This document shows, in pieces, positions 41,934 through 51,358 of a stretch of DNA of 64,000 nucleotides. The translations under genes and the position numbers were made by a program. This DNA comes from Diplodia intermedia (Eukaryota > Ascomycota > Dothideomycetes > Botryosphaeriales > Botryosphaeriaceae), in contig JAKEKT010000123.1 in assembly GCA_021495925.1 (NCBI GenBank), positions 1 to 64,000 of the forward strand, given 5' to 3'. The number at the start of each line of letters is the position of its first letter. Within the stretch, counting starts at the first letter, position 1. The notes below the pieces were generated by a model. It worked only from the letters and a program-made list of their open reading frames with translations. It was not told the DNA's origin and did not search any database.

Positions 41934-43442
41934 ATGGAAGACAAGGATGTTTCAGCCCTGAACAAAGAACAGATTGAGAACGCGGAGGCTGCCAAGGAAA
42001 GAAAGAAGCAGTACAGCTCTCGGAAAGTCACCCTTGTCACTTCCGATGGCGTTGAAATCGAAATCGGTATGACTAAGGCGTCCGACCCGCGTCCCCAGAC
42101 ACTACAAGCTAACAACGTCGTATAGAGCGCCGAGTCGCCGAGAAGTCGAATCTGATCAAGGACCTCATTGCCGATTTCGGTGGTCATGTCTATGACCCAA
42201 TACCCATCCCGAACGTATGCTCGGCGTTGCTCTCACCCATAAGTCCCTCTGACGTGCATACCAGGTCAATGAGCAGGTGATGAGAAAGATCATCGAGTGG
42301 TGCGAACAAGAAAAGAACAATGACTCGGCCGCCGCGGAATTCCTAGACGTCGACCACGACACGCTTTTCGAAATCATCCTTGTAAATCCATTAGCCTTAT
42401 GCGACTACCTTATTCCGATTGCTAACGTGTCTCCACCCCAGGCCGCCAACTACCTCGATATCGCGCCCCTCCTCGACGCCTCCTGCACCGCCGTCGCCAA
42501 CAAAATCACCGGCAAGACGCCCGCGGGCATCTGCCAGCTATTCAACATCGCCTCCTACCCCCTCCCCCAGCTCTCCCCCACCAGCTCCCCCACCGCCCCA
42601 GCAACGCCGCCCTCCGCCCCCCTCCCACCATCCCGCCCCTACAACCCCACCCTCACAGACATCCACCACGCGCGACTCATCCTCCAGCACATCCCGCTCC
42701 ACAGCGGCGCCACGCTGCCCCCCGAGCTCGCGCTATCCATCGTCTCCCTCGGCTACCGGCCGCGCCTCGCGAAGACCAAGGCCCAGCGCGCCACCTACCG
42801 CGCCAACAGCTTCTGGCGGCCGGGCCCGCGCGCCAGCGTCGCCGGGCTGTATCTGAGCACCGCGCCCATCCCGCATCCCGACGCGGGTCTGGGCATCGTC
42901 AAGGTCGTGCCGCGGCGCGTCGTGTTCCGCACGTGGGCGGCGGACCAGGGGTGGGCGGATTTCGGCGGCGATGGGACGTTTGGGAATAGTCATGCGTGGT
43001 TTGAGGCTAGCGTTTTGAGGCCGGTGGGGAGGGGGGATGCGGACGCGGCGGTGGAGAATGTGGCGCCGGGGTTGTGGGAGGAGCCGGGGCGGGCGAGGGA
43101 GGCGTTGGTGGGGTGGGGGTGGGACTTTGTGGAGGGGGAGGGCGGGAGGGTGGTGTGGAAGGTGTGCAATAACATCACGGCGAAGGCCGAGTATTCGGAG
43201 TACACTGTTGAGTGGGAGAGGGGTGTGGCGGCGGATGCGCAGGATAATGAGGCCGTGGGGGTGGGCAGGGGTTTCCTGGAGCTGCTGGAACCCGGGTTCA
43301 TTGTTGTGCTTTGGGCCAGGGCTGAGGTGAGTTTCTATCAGACCTGGTGTTCATGTTTGGTTGGCTGACTGCTTCTTAGCAACAATGCTGGGAGAACAGT
43401 GTTGAGAAAGCGACCATTGAGATTGAGTGTGAGGTGCTGTAA
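41934..43442 (+). CDS. Skp1-like protein fused to a fungal C-terminal domain
   Basis: Five exons: 41934-42066, 42126-42214, 42265-42381, 42442-43326 and 43380-43442 (introns 50-60 nt); 428 aa. Residues about 30-150 follow Skp1 closely: KVTLVTSDGVEIEI, VAEKSNLIKDLI, DPIPIPNV, VIEYC-like IIEWCEQEKNN, the FLDVDHDTLFEIILAANYLDI block and KITGKTPAGICQLFNI. The Skp1 C-terminal helices that grip F-box proteins (the EEEEVRRENQWAF part in canonical Skp1) are missing. Instead a Pro/Ser linker leads to a second domain of about 230 residues with LPPELALSIVSLGY, FWRPGP, VVFRTWAADQGWADFGG, NSHAWFEAS, VWKVCNNITA, and FLELLEPGFIVVLWARAE. That domain occurs in many fungal proteins of unknown role (recollection). 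Convergent with the STAND gene. Confidence 0.75.
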
Positions 43443-43997
43443 TGTGCTCTCTTACTTCAACGAAGACTAAGAAAGAGCTTGATATATTCCTCCCGCGTAG
43501 GCAGTCGAATATAAGATCCGGACGTAAACGTGCATATTTAAATCTAAAATTTTCGTCCGGATCTTATATTCAACTACCCATAATATGTACTGTTGATAGA
43601 TCGGCGAGGCGAAATCTATCAATGGGGCCTCCATCGAAGCTGGGGGCTTATCCCTGGAAGTAGTTGTTACGTTTAGTGCTCGCCGCCGTTACTGCTGGTG
43701 GTGACGTTCGCCGCCGCTGCTGCTGGTAATGCTCGCTGCCACTGCTGGTACCGCTCGCCGCTGGGTAGGTACGCTTCGCTGGAGGAAGAAAGAACGATAG
43801 ATTGAGAGGCATTTGCGTCAAGAGCCTAGCCCTACATGGTCCCTTAGATGAAAACTTCCTCAGCCATCTGCTGTTCGTTTCTCCCTGCACCAGAAATACC
43901 TCGATAAAAAATTGAAGATAGTTGCATCAACATATGTTGCAAAGAGATCTACACTACCAAAATACCGAAAGAAATAAAAAATGATGTTAAAGATACC
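43443..43997. other. Intergenic between convergent genes
   Basis: Contains the inverted repeat and a GCTGCTGGTA-like imperfect simple repeat (about 43680-43760). No gene recognised. Confidence 0.4.
43507..43571. repeat. Perfect 18-bp inverted repeat carrying the CGTCCGGA motif
   Basis: Arms GAATATAAGATCCGGACG (43507-43524) and its exact reverse complement (43554-43571) flank a 29-base AT-rich loop. The right arm continues into CAACTACCCA, the same tail as repeat copy 3. Confidence 0.8.
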
Positions 43998-46900
43998 TTA
44001 CAACGTCCGGTGTTCATCCTTCTCCGTGCGGTTCTCGGAAACCATCGCCCTCCTGCGCAAGAATTTCTTCAGATTCTCCTGAGCACTGTGAAGACGTATC
44101 CACTGCCTGTGATGGTCTTGGGTGTTGGGCTTCTTGACCACATATTTGTTCTTGATGTCAGTCACCCAACTTTTCGTCATCTTATCTACATCTCCATCTT
44201 TGGCAATCCTGTTTTTCATCTCTTTCCTTGCCTTGCCATCCCACCTTTGCACTGTGAAATATTCGTGGTCTTTCCCGCAGACTCTTTGTCGCAATTTCCC
44301 GTTTTTCAGCTTCTCGTAGCACGTCTTGTCGAGGTGTACATCCGCACAGTCCTTGCAGATATATATGTATCTCTGTGTCCGGATAGTGCTCCCATTTATG
44401 ACCGCATCCGCCATCGCAAAATATTGGCAGATCAAAGTAATGGCCGTCCTCGGTGTTGTTGATCATGGACCAGGCTTGTTTTGCACTCTTCTCGTCGTCC
44501 AGAGCAACAAGTATCTCGCCAAGTGCCATGTAACCTTCACTGTCGTTATCGTACGTGTTGTCCTCAAGGAGATCGGTTGCGGCCTTCACATAGCTACTGA
44601 TGCAGCCTTTGGCTTCCTCGTGTTGCCCGTTGAGCTTGTGAATTCGGCACAGTGATAGCGTGAGGTAGCGGACGTCGGTCATCAGAGTATCTTTCCCCTC
44701 TTGTCCCTTTTGTATCAACTCTTTTATCTTTTTGGTATACGCGGTCTCTCCATCTGACTTGAATTTCTTATTGATCGAAGACCGAGTGAGTTGAACATAG
44801 CATAGAGCAAGCTTTTCTGAGATCTGGGCTTGAAGCTGGCGGAGTTCTGGATGTACTTTGAATTGTGATCGTTCGAGCTTGATATTTTCCCACTCCTCGG
44901 TCGCCTCTTCCACCTTGTGCTGATGGTACAGTGCCAAGGCATAATAGAAACGTAAGTAGCCTCTAGCCACCACGGAAATACTGACTGTCGCTTTGATGGC
45001 ATCAGTATAGCATTTGATGGTGAGCCCCGGGTCGTCGTGCAGTGCGAACCAGAGATTGTCGTGGAACTCCTGTGATTCGGGAAACTTGTGAAGTAGCTTG
45101 GTCATTGGGCTCAACCGCCCCTTTTCCGGTATCATGCCAAGGATTTGTATTAGTTTCTTCAAGCAGGTTCGGTCGTTTCGGCCCTTCACCGAGTCGAATG
45201 CTCTCTTGGCCAGATCAACATCATGCGGAAACGTGTCGAAAAGACTACCAAAAGCTCTCACTGCCTTGTATGGTCGGTTTTGTTTCTCACAAAGTTCCAA
45301 AAAAGAACCAAGGATATCGTCGTGTTGATCTTTTTGCTCATTCCTGAAGTTCTCCTCCGCTTCAAGCTCTTTCAGAAGGGTTTCCCATGTTACCAGGGCT
45401 GGATGTTCGTCCTGTCCGGGCTGTTGCTCTCGATATTTGTGCATTTCAGTCCTTGCGATGCACCAGGTAGCTCTCCAGTTGTCGGGATTTTCTCTTTTCG
45501 CCGTTTCGCATGTCTTGAAAATGTAGCTGTACCAAGTTTCCGCTTCGTTGTCCGACGAAGCTGTTGCTTGTTCGCCCGAAGAAGATGTTGCTTGTTCATT
45601 TGAGGAAGCAGTCTGAATCGCAAGGGCAGTTTCGGCAAGTCTCCTGTATCGATTAGACGTCTGGCGTTTATCTCCCTTTCCGAGAACGCCGATAGCCCAC
45701 CCCCAAATCTGCTCTAACGAATGTATGTCCACCTGTGTCCACTTCTCTGCAGGATATGGTTTCAAATCTGATACTTCCTGATATTGATGGTCAATGAAAC
45801 GAGCACGTTTGCCACGGGATGCGATGAAGAACTTACGGTTTGAGATATCTTCATTAGCATCCACAGGCCATATTCCGCATCCCAGTCATCTTGATCAAGC
45901 CACAATGATGCCAGAGCCTTTTGTGGAGCTTTGGTGCAACGGTGGATATCCAACACACCTTGCTCACCAGATGCTGTGTCCGTACTTTCTTCATGGTTCG
46001 TTTCATCTTTCTCATTGGCATTTGTGTCCGTAGGCGTTTGGGCGAGTTCCCTGGACCCAATCGTAGTCTCTTTCTTTTGGTCATCTCCCCCGAGATTTTG
46101 AGTTTTCTCTTTGACCGAATATTTTTCTTGACTGGCGGCCATCCGTATACCTTCCTGCACGTCTTCATCTTCCCAGCTGAGCGCTCGGTAAATCATAGAA
46201 TCTTGTTGTTTTTCCTGGAACAGCGGATCTAGAATGTTCTCAGATCCATGCTGCTTTACCCAAGTTTCAACCGAGTTTGTATCCATGAAGAATTCGTGCA
46301 GATAGTAACCTATCTCCTTCTTGACATTGCTTGGGACTTTCCGAAGCTGGTCGAGTGCAACTTCTCCCAGATGGTCAAGAAGATAACGGGCCGCGTACTC
46401 GTGCAAGAAATGAGAGTGCTTTCTGCGCTCTGTACACACTGCTCTGAGGATACAAAGAACAATCTTCATACGCCCATCAACACAGTCCAAGTCGATGCGG
46501 GGCTTTGAAGCTGGCAGCTTTTTGAAAAGCTGTTCGAGCGTGTTTGGAAGCTCTCCCTCGCAAAATGCCTGGGCAAGCCGTGTGATAATCGCAACGTCGG
46601 ATTTGTGATTCTCGCTCTGATGGTTTGTTTCGTCTTCGAAGTTTGGTTCCGGTTCCGGTGGGTGGTGATCAAGGAAATATCTCATCGTCGGATCAGATAC
46701 CACAATGTCGCCGTCAAACAAGTCGAAGAAGTGGAGGTACTTGTCTCGAATCCGTTGTTCCAAAGCCAATTGGTGCCGTGTGTCTTTGCTCAACCATGCA
46801 AAGGTCGTGAGTTGCTTGATAGTTGGCCATACGTTCAGAAGGACCATACAGACAAGGACGTCGTTGAACTCCTCTATTTCGTCATCGTTCAACTGGCCTT

Positions 46901-48726
46901 CGAGCCTCTTCAGCTGCCAAGCAACTGCGCTGCAAGAATCTTCGGGCCGACGCTTCAAGATATCGCGAAGCTCATTGTTCCCATATGTTTGGATTGTTTG
47001 GTCAACCTCGTCCAGGATAGGCAATACATGCACGTAACTGTCGAACGCGTATTGGTCGGTCTCGCAGAACTTGGCCTCGATTTTTCGTAAAAGATCGGCT
47101 TGCTCGTCGTCTTTCCGGTCCCTTGGAAAGTTACTCATTCTGGACTTAATGAATGTTTTCATATCTCCATGGCGATGTTCAGCAACGTGAATGAGTGTCG
47201 AGTTCTCACCGTGGTCGATTTCAAGGTCTTTGAGGGTCTCGCATTTTCCAGTAACCAGCATCCTGATTTGGAACTCGCTGCGGGGCATTTCCATGATGTC
47301 TCGAACGATGTACTTGAAGTCTTCCTTTTCTTTTTCTTTTTCCTTCGATGTTTCCAAATCAAGTCCATCAATGACGAGGAAGAAAACCTTTCGGCATTTC
47401 GAGCTTGCAAACGTGGCATATTCCTTGATCAATTTGTCCCAGAGGTCTCTACTGCAAGAGAGATTGCTGGCGGGGTGTTCCATTTTGCTGGCAGCATATC
47501 TTTGGTATTCCTCATCAGCCGTCGTGAGTTGCCAGATAAGCGATATCAGAATATCTCTGATGGAAATGTGGTCATCTGGAACAGGGCCAGTCGTCGAAGT
47601 GTCGTTTGCGGGGGACTTGCTTGAGTTTTCGGGCTGAGACTTTTCGACGCGTCTTTTCTCCGAGCTCTTGAAATAGAAAAAGGCAACCGAAGACTTTCCA
47701 TTCTTTCTCGGCGTTTGGCTTCCTTGTAAAGTCTCGACGATTTCGGAACAGAGAAAAGTCTTGCCAAAACCTGGATCTGCCTCCAACACTAAGACCGGAG
47801 CTGCTGGTTGCTGAACGTCTTTCCATGTGGAGAATTCCTCCAGGGCCGGGAGCCATGACCCAATGCCTTTCACATAGCGTCTCCGAAGGGTTTCTTGCAT
47901 CTCTTTCCAAGGGCGCAGGAATTGCGTGCTTTCTTCAATCTCCAGGCTGTCTCTGATGAGTTTCAGGTTCCTGGCTCGGGTCCGGCGACCTTCTTCTGAA
48001 ATAGTGAATCCATGAGATTCAGCATTGTTCTGTGCTTCTTCATTCTTCACCAACTCGTCGATGCGATTGAGTTCCTGCCGTATACCCCCATCGAGGCCAA
48101 TGATGGCTTTACAGAGGTTTTTTAATCTTCCTTTCTTGTGTTTGGAGGTTTGGAGAACGTTTGAATAGATGGCGCATATGTTCAGAAAATGCTGAAGGAT
48201 CTTGAAGATTATGTCCACGAGGTTTCTGTTCAGCCTGGTTCCTTGTCGCGCTGTTTCCACATAAGTTTGGATTCTGTTGAAGTGGGGCAAGACCCTCTCC
48301 AATGTATCGTGGACACTCGTGGCCGTGTAGTATTGCTGATAGTGATCCGAAATTTCGATAAGAGGCGTGGCTGCCTTGAACAGTATCCCAGCTCCAGGAA
48401 ATGCCTGTTTCAATGTCAGCTGTGACTTTTCTTTTCTGGGGAGCCTATCATGGATAATGAAGTCGATTTCAGTAGGCGCAAAAACTTACGCTCGATGTGA
48501 CATTGCTAGCCACCTCGGCCCCAACCTGTATCATGCGTTTCAAGGTCTCCTTGACGATTTTTTCTCGAGTATCACCTCCTTGAAAGCTTTTGCTAAGCTC
48601 CTCTTCCATCTCTTCTATGGTAAGCTTCGGACCATGTTGAAGATCTTCCCCTGTTCTTTCTTTGTAGGTTTCCGAAGCCTTTTGCCAGAGTTTGTCGATA
48701 TCCTCAGCACCGACGGTTTCTGCCAT
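43998..48726 (-). CDS. STAND receptor: Goodbye domain, NACHT-like NTPase, TPR-like helices, Cys-rich C-terminus (frameshifted)
   Basis: Exons 48726-48490, 48404-45837 and 45777 onward (introns 85 and 59 nt). Exon 1 plus the start of exon 2 is the fungal Goodbye domain: LWQKASETYKERTGEDL, the QVGAEVASNVTSS junction, AFPGAGILFKAATPLIE. The NTPase has Walker A EADPGFGKTF (about residues 286-296) and a Walker B-like KVFFLVIDGLDLE (about 415). Exon 3 is helical with TPR-like pairs (YYALALYHQHKVEEATEEWE, EGYMALGEILVALDDEKSAKQAW). Then CDGGCGHKWEHYPDTEI leads to a Cys pair whose continuation, CKDCADVHLDKTCYEKLK and RVCGKDHEYF, is in another frame. The shift lies in an AT run (44359-44366). Read straight, the protein ends at 44182 with 1466 aa; with the shift corrected it would end at 43998. 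Likely a non-self recognition or cell-death receptor. Confidence 0.8.
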
Positions 48727-49691
48727 GGCGATATCGCTGAACTTCGGAAGAGAATGGCCCAACGAGTGAATGGTGGACTTGCGGGTGACCGAAAGGGAAT
48801 AGGTGTGCGTGGAGGGGGATAGTTTTGATGTCCATACAATGGTGACTTTATATAGTGGTCAAAGATATCAGCTTCGGGGGCTGAACATTGTTACGAGCCA
48901 CGCCCGACTTTGTGAACTGCATTCTGAGTACGGATTCTCTAAATTAGTGTGAGTATTGGATGGGAAAAGCAATTCCAATAAGCCAGTCATCGAACACTTC
49001 TTGAACACACACTTGTGGTGGCCGAAATGCTTCTTCTCCTTCTTCAGCTTAGGAAATTCAGGATCAGCATTTTCTAAATTCGTAGACACGGCGGCCATCT
49101 GCACTCACGCCTTACTGCATCCGGTAGACCAGTTGATCGATATCGGGATGTCTTTGCCAGGTACACGAGCTGAACACTGCATGCATGCCCAACAAGGCCG
49201 AGATTTGGATCATACCGATTAATGCCGCGTTACTTCCTACAGTCGTGGCTGAGGTGGGCTACTAATGTTTGCTTTTCACTCGTATCTGGGGCTGATAACT
49301 AGCTGGGGAAAGCCGAGGGCTGGTGCGTGTTTGACCACCCAGCTGAACAAACCCTGCATGCCGAGGAAATTGGTCTCCGACGGAATCTTCAATTCAATTT
49401 ACCGAGAGAGCCTCACGCGTGATCCATTTCCTCTTTTGCACTGTTTGTCTCTTGCCAAGGACGCCACGTATCAGCCTTGCGGGTGTGTGCGAAGCCACAC
49501 AAGACGCGCATGCGATGCTCTGATCGGGTTTCGTTTCAACCCTATGGGCCCAAAGTTGCTACATGGCCTCTGTCCCGTGAGAGAGTGGGGTGTACTGTTG
49601 GTGGAGCTACGAAGGCGAAAAGAACGCTAAGGCGCCGGCCCGGCTAAACGTCGGCCCAACGCCGTAGGTGGTTGCCGGTGTTGGCAGGAGC
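48727..49691. other. Upstream region of the STAND gene
   Basis: A 76-codon minus-strand frame (49098-48868) is the only candidate; it has ordinary composition but no known family. TATATAG at about 48849-48855 fits a TATA element of the STAND gene (read on the minus strand as CTATATA). Confidence 0.3.
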
Positions 49692-50146
49692 GACCGACCA
49701 GGGGGGTTTTACTGCTTCTTCCGCTCGCCGATACGACACCTCCTCACTACACCATCGGACCCGCACATCATTTGGAGCCCAACGCGGGGAGCTGCATCTA
49801 TCGTTTAGAGCTCGACTACCCTCTAGCATTCGGTAACACGTTCTCGGCTACCCAGCGGCATGCTCTCGAGCAGGCTACCCTCTGGCATTCGAAGCTCGTC
49901 ACCGGCTACCCAGCGGCATCATGGAAGCCTAGCGATCGAGCAGCAGCAGCAGCGACATTGATGGCGAGACATCCTCACTTCATTGCTACGACTACTACCG
50001 ACATCTATACGATACACCCGGTGGACTGCAGCTTCGCGGCGATTGCGCAGTCCAGAGAGAGAGGGGGCGCGACTGACAGGGGGTATTTCACAGCTTCTTC
50101 CGCTCACCGATACGACCTCCTCACCGGACCACGGACCCGCACATCA
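49692..50146 (+). repeat. Duplicated segment (two copies about 375 bases apart) plus a 59-base-period tandem pair
   Basis: 49692-49771 and 50068-50146 share CTTCTTCCGCTCRCCGATACG, then ACCTCCTCAC and CGGACCCGCACATCA, with small gaps. Between them CTACCCTCTRGCATTCG occurs at 49815 and 49874, each followed by CGGCTACCCAGCGGCAT. Confidence 0.6.
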
Positions 50147-50256
50147 CCGGGAAGGACACCATCAAGAAAACGCAACGGTATATATTGAGCATCAAATCTT
50201 CGAATTTTCATCAACCTGGAATCCTTCCAAGCAAGCGCGGTCCACCGCACTCGTCT

Positions 50257-50368
50257 CTCCGCTTGGTGTAGTTGGTTCATCACGTTCGACTGTAATATCT
50301 AGTCCGCACGCTTCAGAGCTGCGATTGAATGCCATCGAAAGGTCCCTAGTTCGATTCTGGGAGCGGAG
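50257..50368 (+). tRNA. tRNA-Tyr (GTA) with a 38-nt intron
   Basis: Acceptor stem CTCCGCT (50257-50263) pairs with AGCGGAG (50362-50368), including the C1-G72 pair typical of eukaryotic tRNA-Tyr. The anticodon stem TTCGA/TCGAA encloses CTGTAA, anticodon GTA at 50292-50294. The intron 50296-50333 sits one base after the anticodon, the canonical site. T arm: CCTAG TTCGATT CTGGG. The D stem has three good pairs (GTG/CAC). Confidence 0.85.
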
Positions 50369-50374
50369 ATCATC

Positions 50375-50379
50375 TTTTT
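50375..50379 (+). terminator. RNA polymerase III terminator of tRNA-Tyr
   Basis: TTTTT run seven bases after the tRNA 3' end. Confidence 0.75.
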
Positions 50380-50740
50380 GCCCGTTGGTTGGAGACACAG
50401 CATCGTGGTTGAGGGGACGGCATGGTGTTGAGGGCGAAAATCTGTTTTGGTGGAGCCGGCGGTGATGCGGCCGAGGCTGGCAAGCGAATCAGCCACGCGC
50501 GTTTGACCGGCGGTCGAATCGGCCTTTTAGCGCATTCCTGGCGGAAGGATGGCCAAAAGATTGGCTGCGAGTGCAGAAGAAAGTCGGAGGGTGGGGAGAT
50601 GTTGCGTCAGGGCGCATGGCCCAGGTTGGCAAAAAAGACTCGGCAGCTGCTAGCTGCATGGACAACGAACAAAAAAAAGTGTGGACAAGCAGGGGATTGC
50701 TGTTGCGCTTGTTAGTGGCTGCTCGGTCTGCAGTTGAGTG

Positions 50741-50822
50741 TGGATCGAACTTACAACCCTGGACCTCTCGCATTCGAGGTGGTTCTGCAAAGCGAGCGCT
50801 CTACCACTGAGCCTGGGGAGGT
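50741..50822 (-). pseudogene. Degenerate tRNA-Ala (TGC)-like sequence
   Basis: On the minus strand the D arm (GCTCAGTGGTAGAGC) and the anticodon arm (CTCGC TTTGCA ... T GCGAG, anticodon TGC) are perfect, with a 13-base insertion after position 37 that resembles a tRNA intron. The acceptor ends do not pair and the T arm is interrupted (GGGTTGTAAGTTCGATCC), so it is probably not a functional tRNA. Confidence 0.5.
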
Positions 50823-51358
50823 TGTTAGAGGCGTCTCAGACATCATAGGCTGAGGTGCAACTCACTACATGCCCGAGCTTGGGATTATGTAAGCGCTGGA
50901 TTTTGGCAGCGTTTATATCCCGAAATAGACAGGTAGCACGGTGATGGCCGTTGCGGGAGCACCAGACGGGGCATGGGTGCTGCGGTGCTGCAAGAGTCGA
51001 GGCCGGACGCCACATCATCAAGAAGCGGTGCAAGGTTGCAGAGAAGGGCCGGCGGAAGGGTGGGCGGCTAGCTGGCGGCGGCGATCAACCCGCCAGCTCA
51101 AGCATCACCCCAGCCCGATCCCAGGGCCCAGCGCCCCAGCCGGACCACCCTGTCTCTCTCCACGCCGCGCCTGAAACCTACTTCGTGCTGGCAATCAATG
51201 GCCTCCGCGCCGGACCTGCACCACCGCCGTCACGCTCCCCGACAAATTATGGCGATCGTGTGAGGCCGGCGCATGGTCATCAGCAGACGCAGCCTTAGCC
51301 TACCAGCCACCCTCATTGGCCCGCTCCCTAAGCCCAAAGCTCTCCCACGTATTGCCGC

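Noticed and set aside
48868..49098. 76-codon minus-strand frame upstream of the STAND gene
   Set aside because: It has an ATG and moderate composition but no recognisable family, splice partner or context. Not enough support to call a gene.
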